A stretch of DNA of 64,000 nucleotides from Thiothrix subterranea (lineage in GTDB: Bacteria; Pseudomonadota; Gammaproteobacteria; Thiotrichales; Thiotrichaceae). The DNA is taken from positions 310,001-374,000 of the forward strand of contig NZ_CP133217.1 in assembly GCF_030930995.1 (NCBI RefSeq). The letters are read 5' to 3'. Each line of letters starts with the position of its first letter. The stretch's first letter is position 1. The notes beneath the pieces are model-generated. The model saw nothing but the letters and a program-made list of their open reading frames with translations. It ran no database searches and had not been told where the DNA came from. The position numbers and the translations under genes were made by a program. Below, one piece after another: positions 1 through 10,440 of the stretch.

Positions 1-182
1 AACAAACCCAAGCCAATCGAAAAGTGCACCATTTGCCGTTGCACCTGCTCCATATTGCCATCACTGGCACTGTAGAGCGTCGCCAACCCCAAGAACACCA
101 ATAACGACAATACCGCCAGCAATACCGCATCCACCCGCTGTAACGCGACAATCAACCACGAAGGCAACAAACTGTTAATCAC
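1..182 (-). CDS. rodA: Rod shape-determining protein RodA (partial, 5' part only)
   Basis: The reverse strand reads a GTG-started protein beginning VINSLLPSWLIVALQRVDAV and running into a hydrophobic segment and a LATLYSASDGN stretch typical of the first transmembrane region of RodA/FtsW/SpoVE proteins. RodA is the SEDS glycosyltransferase of the elongasome and works with PBP2. The gene runs off the left edge after about 60 codons. Its GTG overlaps the TGA of mrdA by 4 bp (GTGA), so the two are translationally coupled, the usual mrdA-mrdB order. The identification rests on the N-terminus and this context. Confidence 0.85.
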   Translation of the reverse strand, partial: MINSLLPSWLIVALQRVDAVLLAVLSLLVFLGLATLYSASDGNMEQVQRQMVHFSIGLGL

Positions 183-2176
183 CGATTACCCCCTGTGGTT
201 TTCTTTTTCGTGGATTTTTTCTCCGCTTTAGCAGGTGGCGTTTCCGAAGCTGGGTCTGATGCCACCTCCGGTTGCGCGGCTTCACCGGCGGGTTTTAACA
301 TATCCTCACCGTACTGCTGAAATAAGTAGGCATCCATCAGTTTACGCGCCAAGGGCGCAGCCGTCGCACCACCGCCACCCATCGCATTCTCCATAATCAC
401 TGCTATCGCAATTTTAGGATTATCCGCCGGTGCAAACCCCACAAACAAAGCGTGGTCACGTAAACGCTTGGCAATGCGCCCCGCGTTGTATTTTCCACCC
501 GCCAAACCGAACACCTGTGCCGTACCGGTTTTACCGGCAATGCGGTAATCCGCGCCAGCGCCAGCGGCTCGCGCCGTACCGCCGGGGCGCATCACGTTTT
601 CCATCCCCTGAATGGTCAACGACCAATAGTTATCCTTTGCCTCAATCGTTGGAAACGGCTCCGGTTTGAGAATACTTTCTTCCTGATTACGCGCAGTTCG
701 CACCCCGCGCAATACATGCGGTTTCAAGCGCACCCCACGGTTCGCCATAATGGTGGTGGCATGAGCCAATTGCAGCGGTGTTGCCAGCCAATACCCTTGC
801 CCGATACCGATATTGACGGTATCACCGGGGAACCAACTGCGCTTGTGGCGTTTTTCCTTCCACTCTTTGCTAGGCATTAAGCCGGATGCCTCCGATGGCA
901 AGTCAATGCCGGTTTTTTCACCGAAACCAAAACGGTTCATCGACTTGGAAAAACGGTCAATTCCCATCCGATACGCCAGATCGTAAAAATACGTATCACA
1001 AGATTGTTGGATCGAGTACTTCAAATCAACCGAACCATGCCCGCGCTTATTCCAACAACGAAACGCATGTTTCTGGCCTTGCAAACGGAAAAAACCAGGG
1101 TCATACACCCGACTGCCGGGGGTAATCACCCCTTCAATCAAGCCTGCCACCCCTACCATCGGTTTAATTGTCGAACCGGGTGGGTATGTTCCCTGTAACG
1201 CACGATTAAATAAGGGGCGACCGGGGTCTTCACGCAATGCGCTGTAATCTTTCTGCGAAATACCGTTAATGAATAAATTCGGGTCAAACGTGGGAACGCT
1301 TGCCAAGGCCAATACTTCACCATTACTCGGATCCATTGCCACGATTGCGCCACGCTCATTTTTTAATAGTTTTTCGGCGAAAATTTGCAGATTAATATCC
1401 AGCCCAAGAAACAACTCCTGCCCACCAACAGGATCTTTCTTGCTCAGCACTTTTTGTTGCTTGCCGTGCGCATCCACTTCGATTAATTGATAACCTGCCT
1501 GCCCGTGCAAGCGCGTTTCATGAGAGGCTTCGATACCCGTCTTACCGATATGGCTGGTACCGATATATTCATCTTTATTGAGCTTTTCTAAATCACGGGC
1601 GTCAATACGTCCCACATAACCGATCACATGGCTGGCGGTTTCCACTAAGGGGTAATAACGCTCCATGCTCTTTTCCACTCGCGCACCCCGAAAACGTGGG
1701 CCATTCACCGCCAAGACCGCTTGTTCTTCTTCCGTCAAATTGCCGCGAATCGGAATAGGCTGGTATTTAAAACGCCGCGCCTGTGTTTTGAATAAACGCA
1801 CGTCTTTTTCTGCCAAAGGAATAATCGCACCCAAGCGCTCCACGAATTTATCCACATCGGCTAAGGTCGACTTACCATCACCGTCTTCATCACCGATGTT
1901 GTCACGCACTACTTGAAGCACGTATTGCGTGTGGCTATCTGCCAATAGCACGCCGTTGCGGTCATAAATTTGACCACGATTCGGGGGAATGGGGATGCGT
2001 TTCTCGTAATGCTGGCGGGAAAGTTCAGAATATTTGTCGTGCTCGGAGACTTGGAGTTGGTAAACCCTCCCCAAGATCGCCAACAGAGCAAACAGGATAA
2101 TAATACCCGCAACCATAGCCCGCACATTGAACATGTGCTGTTCGTCACGTTCCAGTTTGATTGGTCTATCGCTCAT
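179..2176 (-). CDS. mrdA: Penicillin-binding protein 2 (elongasome transpeptidase)
   Basis: This 665-residue protein is the cell-elongation peptidoglycan DD-transpeptidase. It has a short cytoplasmic tail, one membrane anchor at about residues 20-40 (VAGIIILFALLAILG), a dimerisation/pedestal domain, and a C-terminal transpeptidase domain. All three penicillin-binding motifs are visible: STIK at 335-338 with the nucleophilic serine, SCD at 392-394, and KTGT at 549-552. The last 30 residues are a lysine/alanine-rich tail. The gene is directly upstream of rodA and overlaps it by 4 bp. Length fits the family (about 630-650). Catalysis is extracytoplasmic, cross-linking glycan strands polymerised by RodA. 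Confidence 0.97.
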   Translation of the reverse strand: MSDRPIKLERDEQHMFNVRAMVAGIIILFALLAILGRVYQLQVSEHDKYSELSRQHYEKRIPIPPNRGQIYDRNGVLLADSHTQYVLQVVRDNIGDEDGDGKSTLADVDKFVERLGAIIPLAEKDVRLFKTQARRFKYQPIPIRGNLTEEEQAVLAVNGPRFRGARVEKSMERYYPLVETASHVIGYVGRIDARDLEKLNKDEYIGTSHIGKTGIEASHETRLHGQAGYQLIEVDAHGKQQKVLSKKDPVGGQELFLGLDINLQIFAEKLLKNERGAIVAMDPSNGEVLALASVPTFDPNLFINGISQKDYSALREDPGRPLFNRALQGTYPPGSTIKPMVGVAGLIEGVITPGSRVYDPGFFRLQGQKHAFRCWNKRGHGSVDLKYSIQQSCDTYFYDLAYRMGIDRFSKSMNRFGFGEKTGIDLPSEASGLMPSKEWKEKRHKRSWFPGDTVNIGIGQGYWLATPLQLAHATTIMANRGVRLKPHVLRGVRTARNQEESILKPEPFPTIEAKDNYWSLTIQGMENVMRPGGTARAAGAGADYRIAGKTGTAQVFGLAGGKYNAGRIAKRLRDHALFVGFAPADNPKIAIAVIMENAMGGGGATAAPLARKLMDAYLFQQYGEDMLKPAGEAAQPEVASDPASETPPAKAEKKSTKKKTTGGNR

Positions 2177-2228
2177 ACCCTAACGAGCATCCTGTCTGCC
2201 CTAATGAAAACGGGGCGACTATAACAGA

Positions 2229-2783
2229 TTAAGAGAACGGAATCTCCTCTGGTTGCTCCGTATTATAACGCTCAATACTGTCTAAAATTTCTTGCTTGGC
2301 TTCTTCAATCCCTGCCCAGCCTTCAACTTTCACCCACTTACCCACATCCAGTTCTTTGTAACGCTCAAAGAAATGCTGGATTTGACTCAGCAATAAAGCT
2401 GGCAGTTGCTCGTAAGACTCAATGTCACGATACCCAGACGACAACTTGTGCGCCGGAACTGCCACAATTTTGGCATCAATCCCCGACTCATCCGACATTT
2501 TCAGCATACCCACTGGGCGTACTGGAATCACACAACCGTGCATCAACGGCGTAGGGCTGACCACCAATACGTCAGTAGGGTCGCCATCCTGTGCCAAGGT
2601 GTGCGGAATAAATCCATAATTTGCGGGGTAAAACATGGGTGTCGACAAGAAACGGTCAACGTACAATGCCCCGCTTGCCTTATCCAACTCATACTTCACG
2701 GGCGTAGACAATGCCGGAATTTCAATGATGACATTAATGCAATGCGGAACGTCACGCCCGGCAGGAACTTTATCAATATTCAT
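2229..2783 (-). CDS. ppa: Inorganic pyrophosphatase, soluble family I
   Basis: The 184-residue protein hydrolyses pyrophosphate to phosphate in the cytoplasm, pulling biosynthetic reactions forward. The family I metal-binding signature is visible as [10 protein letters not shown] at about residues 66-75. It is preceded by [12 protein letters not shown] and [17 protein letters not shown], both typical of the family. Length is close to the 175 residues of the E. coli enzyme. It sits 52 bp from mrdA on the same strand and is divergent from the DUF2058 gene, with about 100 bp between the two starts. A membrane pyrophosphatase (hppA) is also encoded 1.6 kb away. Confidence 0.96.
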   Translation of the reverse strand: MNIDKVPAGRDVPHCINVIIEIPALSTPVKYELDKASGALYVDRFLSTPMFYPANYGFIPHTLAQDGDPTDVLVVSPTPLMHGCVIPVRPVGMLKMSDESGIDAKIVAVPAHKLSSGYRDIESYEQLPALLLSQIQHFFERYKELDVGKWVKVEGWAGIEEAKQEILDSIERYNTEQPEEIPFS

Positions 2784-2886
2784 GGTTTACTCTACTCTTG
2801 TGTAAAAATCACGGTATTATAACGCTTGTTAACGAATCTAACAGCAACTAACCACCACTACTTGTCGACAATTTCAAGAGAACAGC

Positions 2887-3480
2887 ATGGCACACTCACT
2901 ACGCGACCAACTCCTCAAAGCCGGGTTAGTCACTACAGAACAGCTTGAAAAAGCCAATCAACCCAAACCCGCCCCCTCACGGCAAGCACCACCGCGCGAC
3001 AAAGCCCCGCGTCGTGACAACCGCCCTGTCCCCACGGTAGAAAAACCGCAACGCACTGAAAACAAAGCGCCACGCCCAACGCCCAAAGAAAAAAGCGACC
3101 TCGAACAATTTTACGCAGCCCGCGCCAAAACCGAACGCGAAGAGCGCGAACAAGCCGAACAACGCCAACGTGAAATCGCCGCTCGCCGCAAACAAACCCG
3201 CGAACAAGTTGCAGCCCTAATCACAGCCAACCTACAGAATGTCGACGATGCTGACATTCGCTACAATTTTGTGGTCGGTGACAATATCAAATACCTCTAC
3301 GTCACCGAAGCCCAACAGCAAGCCTTAGCCGCTGGCGAACTCGCTATTATCTTCCTTGGCGGCAAACGTTGCCTGATTCCGCTCGACATTGCGCAACAAA
3401 TTTTAGCACTCGACCCCGACAAACTCATCGTCATCAATAGCCCCGAAGAACCCAGTGAAGCGCCAGAATCAGCCGCCTAA
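2887..3480 (+). CDS. DUF2058 family protein (YaiL-like)
   Basis: A 197-residue, highly charged cytoplasmic protein. The N-terminus (SLRDQLLKAGLVTTEQLEKA) and the Lys/Arg/Glu-rich coiled-coil-like middle (about 30-105) are as in the DUF2058/YaiL family, followed by a globular C-terminal part with IRYNFVVGDNIKYLYVT. Molecular function is not established. The start has a purine-rich AAGAGAA ribosome site. It converges on rsmI with a 4-bp overlap at the stop codons. Confidence 0.8.
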   Translation: MAHSLRDQLLKAGLVTTEQLEKANQPKPAPSRQAPPRDKAPRRDNRPVPTVEKPQRTENKAPRPTPKEKSDLEQFYAARAKTEREEREQAEQRQREIAARRKQTREQVAALITANLQNVDDADIRYNFVVGDNIKYLYVTEAQQQALAAGELAIIFLGGKRCLIPLDIAQQILALDPDKLIVINSPEEPSEAPESAA

Positions 3481-4319
3481 ACCATCGCCAGCGCTTGCTT
3501 GTATAACTGATTTTTCGGCAACCCGGTCAAACGGGCAGCAATCGCGGCTGCCTGTTTCACCGGCAACTCTTCCAACAATACCGCCAAAATACTGTCCGCA
3601 CGCAAAGCACTGAGTTGTTCCTGATCCTCATTCGCCACTTTGCCCGCCACTACCACCACGAATTCACCGCGTGACATATTCGTATCGGTACTCAGTTGCG
3701 CGACCAATTCCCCGGCACTGCCCCGGTAAATGCTTTCAAACAGCTTGGTCAACTCACGTAATACCACCACCGGGCGCTCCTCACCCAAAGTACTTGCCAC
3801 ATCCGCCAGCATCTCGGCAATGCGGTGGCTGGATTCATAAAAGACCAAAGTGCGCGGCTCATCCACCAAGCTTTCCAGCCATTTGCGGCGCGAGACTGCT
3901 TTTGCCGGTAAAAAACCTTCAAACACAAACCGATCCGTCGGCAAACCCGCCACCGATAGCGCCGCAATCAAGGCACTTGCCCCCGGAATCGGCACGATTT
4001 TGCACCCCGCATTCCCCAAGGCATGAACCAGCTTGTAACCGGGGTCACTGATCAACGGCGTACCCGCATCGCTGACTAGCGCCAATTGCATTCCCTGCTC
4101 CAATTCGGCTTGGATGCTGGCAACGCGCCCCGCCTCATTGTAATCGTGCAAACTCGCCAACGACCCTTGAATGCCGAAATGGGTGAGCAAACCACGGGTC
4201 ACGCGGGTATCTTCCGCATAAATCTTATCCACTTCCGCCAAAATACGCTTGGCACGCTCCGTCATATCCGCCAGATTACCGATGGGCGTTGCCACGCAGT
4301 ATAAAATGCCTTGTTTCAT
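3477..4319 (-). CDS. rsmI: 16S rRNA (cytidine(1402)-2'-O)-methyltransferase
   Basis: The 280-residue protein methylates the 2'-O of C1402 in the decoding centre of 16S rRNA, using S-adenosylmethionine. The tetrapyrrole-methylase fold is evident from LYCVATPIGNLADMTERA at the N-terminus, YAEDTRVTRGLL, the LVSDAGTPLISDPGY loop and the IPGASALIAALSVAGLP segment. In many gammaproteobacteria rsmI (yraL) lies divergently next to lpoA (yraM). Here the same partners are present but separated by hppA. Confidence 0.95.
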   Translation of the reverse strand: MKQGILYCVATPIGNLADMTERAKRILAEVDKIYAEDTRVTRGLLTHFGIQGSLASLHDYNEAGRVASIQAELEQGMQLALVSDAGTPLISDPGYKLVHALGNAGCKIVPIPGASALIAALSVAGLPTDRFVFEGFLPAKAVSRRKWLESLVDEPRTLVFYESSHRIAEMLADVASTLGEERPVVVLRELTKLFESIYRGSAGELVAQLSTDTNMSRGEFVVVVAGKVANEDQEQLSALRADSILAVLLEELPVKQAAAIAARLTGLPKNQLYKQALAMV

Positions 4320-4336
4320 CTACTTCCCCAAACAAC

Positions 4337-4362
4337 GAAGCCCACCACGAAGGGCGGGCTTC
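4337..4362 (-). terminator. Hairpin downstream of hppA
   Basis: GAAGCCC at 4337-4343 pairs with GGGCTTC at 4356-4362 in the 77-bp gap between hppA and rsmI, both on the minus strand. On the minus strand the stem is followed by GTTGTTTG, a weak T-rich tail, so intrinsic termination after hppA is plausible but may be partial. Confidence 0.45.
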
Positions 4363-4396
4363 TGGTTTTGGCTGGCAATCCCAGCCGTGCGCTACC

Positions 4397-6418
4397 TTAC
4401 GCCAACAACGGCACAATCAGCAATGCGACAATATTAATGATTTTGATCAACGGGTTGATTGCCGGGCCTGCCGTATCCTTGTACGGGTCGCCGACGGTAT
4501 CGCCCGTCACAGCGGCTTTGTGCGCCTCCGAACCTTTGCCACCGAAATTGCCTTCCTCGATGTATTTCTTGGCATTATCCCAAGCACCGCCACCGGTTGT
4601 CATGGAAATTGCCACGAAAATCCCCGTCACAATGGTTCCCACCAACACCCCGCCCAGTGCTTGTGCGCCCAAGGTCAGCCCCACAATGACCGGCACTGCC
4701 ACCGGCAATAATGACGGCACAATCATTTCCTTAATCGCCGACTTGGTCAGCATATCCACGCAAGTACCGTATTCTGGCTTGCCTGTGCCATCCATAATGC
4801 CCGGAATCGTTTGGAATTGGCGACGCACTTCCACCACCACCGAACCTGCCGCACGCCCCACGGCCTCCATCGCCATTGCCGCGAACAGATAAGGCACCAT
4901 CCCACCAATAAACAGACCGATAATGACCAAATGATTGGAAAGATCAAAGGTCATGGCCGTCTGATGTGCCGCTGACAAAGCATAAGTATAATCCGCAAAC
5001 AACACCAAAGCCGCCAAGCCCGCTGAGCCAATCGCATAACCTTTGGTCACGGCTTTTGTGGTATTCCCCACCGCATCCAGCGGGTCAGTAATATTGCGAA
5101 TATCTTCGGGCAAACCTGCCATTTCCGCGATACCGCCCGCATTGTCGGTAATCGGGCCGTAAGCATCTAACGCCACCACAATCCCTGCCATGGACAGCAT
5201 TGACGTGGCAGCAATCGCAATTCCGTACAAACCCGCGAGTTCATAAGCACCCCAAATAGCCAAACACACCGCCAACACCGGCGCTGCTGTGGAGCGCATC
5301 GACACCCCAAGCCCCGCAATCACGTTAGTGCCATGCCCAGTGGTCGACGCTTGTGCAATATGCCGCACCGGGCTGTATTCGGTAGCGGTGTAATATTCCG
5401 TAATCCACACCATTGCCGCTGTCAACACCAAACCAATCACCGCCGAGCCATACAACGCATTCACCGAATAATCTGGGTTATCCCCCATCATAATCACAGT
5501 GACAGGGTAGAAAAATATCAGTGACGCCCCACCTGCCACCGCCAAACCGCGATACAGCGCATTCATAATCTTGCCGCCGGTACGCGCTTTCACAAACATA
5601 GCGCCCAAAATCGACGCCAGAATGGAAAAGCCCCCCAACACCAGCGGGTACACAATGGCATTCTCCGAACCATTCATCAGCAAGCCGCCAAGCAACATGG
5701 TCGCAATAATCGTCACCGCGTAAGTTTCAAACAAATCCGCTGCCATCCCCGCGCAATCGCCAACGTTATCCCCCACATTATCTGCAATCACCGCAGGATT
5801 ACGCGGATCGTCTTCAGGAATTCCCGCTTCCACCTTGCCCACCAAATCCGCGCCAACATCCGCGCCCTTGGTGAAAATGCCACCGCCCAACCGCGCAAAA
5901 ATCGAAATCAATGAACCACCAAACGCCAAACCCACCAACGCATGAATCGCATCCGTCGATGACGTGCCGGTCATGGTCAATGCCGCGTAATAACCCGCCA
6001 CACCTAGCAATGCCAAGCCGACCACCAACATGCCAGTAATGGCTCCACCTTTAAATGCCACATCCAACGCCGCATTCAAACCGTCTTTGGCGGCTTCCGC
6101 CGTGCGCACATTTGCCCGCACCGACACATTCATGCCGATATAACCCGTCGCACCGGATAGCACCGCACCCAAGGCAAAACCCAGCGCGGTTTGCCAGCCT
6201 AATGCAATAAAAATAACCGCAAACAACAGAATTCCCACCACCGCAATCGTGGTGTATTGACGATTCAAATAGGCTTGCGCCCCCTCCTGAATTGCCTGCG
6301 CAATACGCCGCATTTCTGCATTCCCTTCCGGGCGGGCAAGCACCCAGCGCGTCGTCACCAGACCGTAAACGAGTGCGGCAAGCGCACACAAAATAGCAAC
6401 AGCCAAACCTGTGGACAT
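4397..6418 (-). CDS. hppA: Membrane-bound proton-translocating pyrophosphatase
   Basis: A multi-spanning (about 15-16 TM) ion-pumping pyrophosphatase that couples PPi hydrolysis to ion export. I chose the ATG at 6418 (673 residues) because GGAGGTGTTCTA precedes it; an in-frame ATG further upstream has no comparable site. Visible family motifs include [20 protein letters not shown] and [19 protein letters not shown] near residues 180-215, and [16 protein letters not shown] later. GNTTKA carries the lysine that, by family knowledge, marks the K+-independent, H+-pumping class. The position between rsmI and lpoA is unusual. It would conserve energy from the PPi released in biosynthesis. Confidence 0.95.
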   Translation of the reverse strand: MSTGLAVAILCALAALVYGLVTTRWVLARPEGNAEMRRIAQAIQEGAQAYLNRQYTTIAVVGILLFAVIFIALGWQTALGFALGAVLSGATGYIGMNVSVRANVRTAEAAKDGLNAALDVAFKGGAITGMLVVGLALLGVAGYYAALTMTGTSSTDAIHALVGLAFGGSLISIFARLGGGIFTKGADVGADLVGKVEAGIPEDDPRNPAVIADNVGDNVGDCAGMAADLFETYAVTIIATMLLGGLLMNGSENAIVYPLVLGGFSILASILGAMFVKARTGGKIMNALYRGLAVAGGASLIFFYPVTVIMMGDNPDYSVNALYGSAVIGLVLTAAMVWITEYYTATEYSPVRHIAQASTTGHGTNVIAGLGVSMRSTAAPVLAVCLAIWGAYELAGLYGIAIAATSMLSMAGIVVALDAYGPITDNAGGIAEMAGLPEDIRNITDPLDAVGNTTKAVTKGYAIGSAGLAALVLFADYTYALSAAHQTAMTFDLSNHLVIIGLFIGGMVPYLFAAMAMEAVGRAAGSVVVEVRRQFQTIPGIMDGTGKPEYGTCVDMLTKSAIKEMIVPSLLPVAVPVIVGLTLGAQALGGVLVGTIVTGIFVAISMTTGGGAWDNAKKYIEEGNFGGKGSEAHKAAVTGDTVGDPYKDTAGPAINPLIKIINIVALLIVPLLA

Positions 6419-6587
6419 TAGAACACCTCCATTACTTATTAATAGAAACTCTCTCTTGTTAACAAGCATAGACCTATTTCCAGCATCCAACCGGATTGTT
6501 AATGGGCTTCATCAAACATGCAGCATACTTGGTAAAAAATGCTATATTCTGGCAACCATACCCCATTACTAGGTACTAGGACTGACC

Positions 6588-8105
6588 ATGCCATCACAAC
6601 GCCACCCAAGCATTCTGAAATATTGCGCTATCGCATTATTAACTGTCACATTCATGTTGCAAGGCTGTTCGCCCAACGACTTCATCAATAGCGACGACAC
6701 TTCGGCTGTGCAAGGCAATGCCACGGTTGAACAAGCCAACGCGCTCTTTAATCAGGGGAAAAAACGTGAAGCCGCTCAAGCCTATTTTGCTGCCGCCACC
6801 CGCTACCCCACCCCGCAACGCGAGCGTGTCATTTTGCAAGCGGCGGAAATTGCTGCCTCTATCGGCGATGCCAAATTAACCAACACCTATCTGGCAAAAG
6901 TTCCCGCTTCCGCGCTGGATGGCGAAAACCGCGCCCGCCAAGCTTATGTCAAAGCACTCCTCGCCTTGCAACAAAACAACCCAAGACTCGCACTGCGTAG
7001 TTTACCAACCAATTTGGATGAGCTTTCCCCCGCTTTGCGTGAAAAAGTCAAACACATTCAACAACGCGCTCAAGCAATGGCCAGTGGCAAGGGTGGCGGC
7101 GCACCCGGCGTTCAAAATGTACAAGCCGCTCTCGTCCCTAACAGCGTCACGCGCGTCGCCGCACTCCTCCCGCAATCCGGCTCATTGGGAAGTGTCGGGC
7201 AAGAAATCTACCGGGGTATCGACGCCGCCCGTAACAGCGTTGCCCGCGAAACCAGCGTACAAGTTTATGATGTGAATGCCGGTGGAGCCGTGGCGCAATA
7301 CCAACGCGCCGTGGCGGATGGGGCGGATATTGTCATCGGACCGTTGGACAAAGAATCCCTCGCCGACCTCCTCGCGCAACCGCAAGTGCTCTCCAAACCC
7401 TTGCTCAGCCTGAATTATCTGACCAATAGCCGCAATATCCCCGGTGCGCTGTACCAATTCGGTTTATTGCCAGAAGATGAGGCAAAACAAGTCGCCGAAA
7501 CCACCAGCACACGGGGCTTACGCACCGCCATTGTATTAGCACCCGCCTCCAGTTGGGGAGATCGCATCGCCGGGGCATTCCGCGCCGCCTACCAAGCCAA
7601 GGGTGGTCAAGTCATCAATATTCAACAATTCCCCGACGCGCCGTCTAACGCTTATCTGCAAAACGTGCAAAATGCGTTAGCGGCGACGCAAGGCCGTGCC
7701 AGCATGGTGTTTCTTGCCGCCTCCCCCAGCCAAGCCCGCCTAATGCGCTCCTTATTAGCCGCGCAAGCGCCGGAACTGCCGATTTATGCCACCTCGCATA
7801 TTTTTTCTGGGCGCACTAACCCCGGTAAAGATGCCGATCTTGACGGCATTTTATACACCGAAATTCCGTGGGTCATGGAAGGCTTGCAATCCGGCACCCT
7901 GAATAACTCACAATTCCCGCGCATGTTTGCACTGGGGATGGATGCGTTCCTGATTGCCAAAAACCTGCCCAGCATTGCGCGTAACCCCAGCACGCAAGTC
8001 AACGGCAAAACCGGCAATATCCGCTTGGCTGGCAATCGCCAAATTCAACGCACTCTGCTATTTGCCACCTTTGTGAACGGTGTGCCGCAAGCTGTTGGAG
8101 AATAA
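6588..8105 (+). CDS. lpoA: LpoA-type (LppC/YraM) outer-membrane lipoprotein, PBP activator
   Basis: The protein has a lipoprotein signal peptide with lipobox LQGC (Cys at about residue 27), an N-terminal helical TPR-like part (AREAAQAYFAAATRYPTPQR), and a C-terminal periplasmic-binding-protein-like LppC domain beginning around residue 185 (RVAALLPQSGSLGSVGQEIYRGIDAA). In E. coli LpoA activates PBP1A at the outer membrane. At 505 residues it is shorter than the 678-residue E. coli protein, as is common outside enterics. It leads the operon lpoA-yraN-diaA-argA, the first three matching yraM-yraN-yraO. The yraN start lies inside its 3' end. Confidence 0.88.
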   Translation: MPSQRHPSILKYCAIALLTVTFMLQGCSPNDFINSDDTSAVQGNATVEQANALFNQGKKREAAQAYFAAATRYPTPQRERVILQAAEIAASIGDAKLTNTYLAKVPASALDGENRARQAYVKALLALQQNNPRLALRSLPTNLDELSPALREKVKHIQQRAQAMASGKGGGAPGVQNVQAALVPNSVTRVAALLPQSGSLGSVGQEIYRGIDAARNSVARETSVQVYDVNAGGAVAQYQRAVADGADIVIGPLDKESLADLLAQPQVLSKPLLSLNYLTNSRNIPGALYQFGLLPEDEAKQVAETTSTRGLRTAIVLAPASSWGDRIAGAFRAAYQAKGGQVINIQQFPDAPSNAYLQNVQNALAATQGRASMVFLAASPSQARLMRSLLAAQAPELPIYATSHIFSGRTNPGKDADLDGILYTEIPWVMEGLQSGTLNNSQFPRMFALGMDAFLIAKNLPSIARNPSTQVNGKTGNIRLAGNRQIQRTLLFATFVNGVPQAVGE

Positions 8106-8460
8106 GCCCACCGCGCCGCACCTCATACGCGGCGTCAGCACCGAACAACTGGCTTGTGAACACTTACAAGCCAGCGGTTTGCACCTGCTGCACCAGAATT
8201 ACCGCCTGAAAATGGGCGAAATCGACCTGATCATGCGCGACGGCGACATTATCGTGTTCGTCGAAGTCCGTTACCGCAAAACCAGCCGTTACGGCGGCGC
8301 TTTGCTCAGTATTGACCCACGCAAGCAAGCGCGTATCATCCGCACCGCACAACACTACCTGCAATACCGCGCCCCCAACGCCCAAGCGCGTTTCGACGTG
8401 GTAGCGGTGGAAGGTGATAACGACATAAATTGGATCAAAAACGCTTTCGAGGCGGGCTAA
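8080..8460 (+). CDS. yraN: UPF0102 family protein YraN (endonuclease-like fold)
   Basis: Small protein of 121-126 residues with the UPF0102 pattern: GLHLLHQNYRLKMGEIDLIM, then DIIVFVEVRYRK, RIIRTAQHYL, ARFDVVAVEG and a final NAFEAG. The E-x-D ... E-V-x-Y-R arrangement resembles the catalytic core of restriction-endonuclease-like nucleases; activity in this family is largely unproven. The start is uncertain: GTG at 8080 or TTG at 8095, neither with a clear ribosome site. Either way it overlaps the end of lpoA, suggesting translational coupling. diaA follows 3 bp later. Confidence 0.88.
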   Translation: MCRKLLENKPTAPHLIRGVSTEQLACEHLQASGLHLLHQNYRLKMGEIDLIMRDGDIIVFVEVRYRKTSRYGGALLSIDPRKQARIIRTAQHYLQYRAPNAQARFDVVAVEGDNDINWIKNAFEAG

Positions 8461-9054
<594 letters not shown>

Positions 9055-9059
9055 CCCGC

Positions 9060-10340
9060 ATGAGGTCAGCACCTAGCCCGCACAGCGTCACATTTTTCCG
9101 CGAAGCCGCGCCCTACATCCACAACCATCGCGGCAAAACCTTCGTGATCGCGTTTGCGGGTGAAGTGATTGCCACGCCCCGCTTTCGGCAAATCGTGCAA
9201 GACCTCGCCATTATTTCCAGCCTCGGCGCACGGCTGGTGCTGGTACATGGCACGCGCCCGCAAATTGATGAACGGCTGCACCGTACTAATACGCCGATTC
9301 GCTTGCACAAAGGCATTCGCATTACCGACAGCACTTCGTTGCTCGCGGCGCAGGAAGCCATTGGTTTTTTGCGCATTCGCATCGAAAATTTGCTGACTCA
9401 TGCCCTCAATCAACCGTCGCTGAATAATGAAGGCTTGGGGATTGTGTCTGGCAATTACATTACGGCGCGTCCACTGGGCATTTGCGATGGCATTGACTAC
9501 GGCTACAGCGGGCAAGTGCGCAAAATCAACCACACGCTGATGCAGCAACAACTCGATTCCGGCAATATCGTGCTGCTCTCGCCGATGGGTTATTCGCCGA
9601 CGGGCGAAGCCTACAATTTGCGTTACGAGCAAGTCGCGGTGGCTGCCACCAAAGCGATTAAAGCCGACAAACTGATTTTCCTCAGCCACCAACCCCTGAA
9701 TTTACCGCACGAACTCACCCTTGAAGAAGCCAAAGCGAGCTTGCCCTACAACCCTTTATTACCCGCCGTGATTGAAGCCTCCGAAAACCAAGTGGAACGC
9801 ATCCACCTACTCGATGCTGACATTGATGGTGCATTGCTGCTGGAATTGTATACCCGCGACGGCGTGGGCAGCATGATTGCCGCCGAACAATTTGAACGCT
9901 TGCGAGCGGCAACGATTGAAGACATTAGCGGCATTATGGAACTGATTCGCCCGTTGGAAGAACGCGGCATTTTAATCAAACGTTCCCGCGAACAACTGGA
10001 ACTGGAAATTGACAACTTCCACATTATCCTCCGCGACCGCGACGTGATTGCGTGCGTTGCTCTGTATGATACTGATGATGCGCAAGTCGCCGAACTCGCC
10101 TGCCTCGCCGTTAGCCAGCAAGACCGTGGCGGCAATCGCGGCGATAAACTCCTCAAACACGTTGCACAACTCGCGAAAACGCAAGGTAAAAACCGTTTGC
10201 TAGTGCTGACGACGCAGACAACGGATTGGTTTCGGGAACGTGGCTTTGAGAAAGGCAGCGTGGATGCACTGCCTGCCAATAAGAAATCGCTGTATAATTA
10301 CCAACGTAATTCGCAGATTTTGTTCAAGACTATCAGCTAG
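9060..10340 (+). CDS. argA: Amino-acid N-acetyltransferase (N-acetylglutamate synthase)
   Basis: The 426-residue enzyme makes N-acetylglutamate from glutamate and acetyl-CoA, the first step of arginine synthesis. The N-terminal amino-acid-kinase-like domain (about 1-280) contains KTFVIAFAGEVI and LGARLVLVHGTRPQID, and holds the arginine feedback site in known homologues. The C-terminal GNAT domain (about 285-426) shows LACLAVSQQDRGGNRGDKLL as the acetyl-CoA loop and WFRERGFEKGSVDALP. Length matches E. coli ArgA (443). An AAGGA ribosome site precedes the start. It appears to be the last gene of the lpoA operon. Confidence 0.96.
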   Translation: MRSAPSPHSVTFFREAAPYIHNHRGKTFVIAFAGEVIATPRFRQIVQDLAIISSLGARLVLVHGTRPQIDERLHRTNTPIRLHKGIRITDSTSLLAAQEAIGFLRIRIENLLTHALNQPSLNNEGLGIVSGNYITARPLGICDGIDYGYSGQVRKINHTLMQQQLDSGNIVLLSPMGYSPTGEAYNLRYEQVAVAATKAIKADKLIFLSHQPLNLPHELTLEEAKASLPYNPLLPAVIEASENQVERIHLLDADIDGALLLELYTRDGVGSMIAAEQFERLRAATIEDISGIMELIRPLEERGILIKRSREQLELEIDNFHIILRDRDVIACVALYDTDDAQVAELACLAVSQQDRGGNRGDKLLKHVAQLAKTQGKNRLLVLTTQTTDWFRERGFEKGSVDALPANKKSLYNYQRNSQILFKTIS

Positions 10341-10440
10341 TAAGCAAACTGTTAACGCTCGTCCCCCCAATGCTATACGCAAGCCTACTGCTGGCATAAG
10401 TTGTTGTTAACTTGATGTCTTAGAAACACGAGGGACAGCT

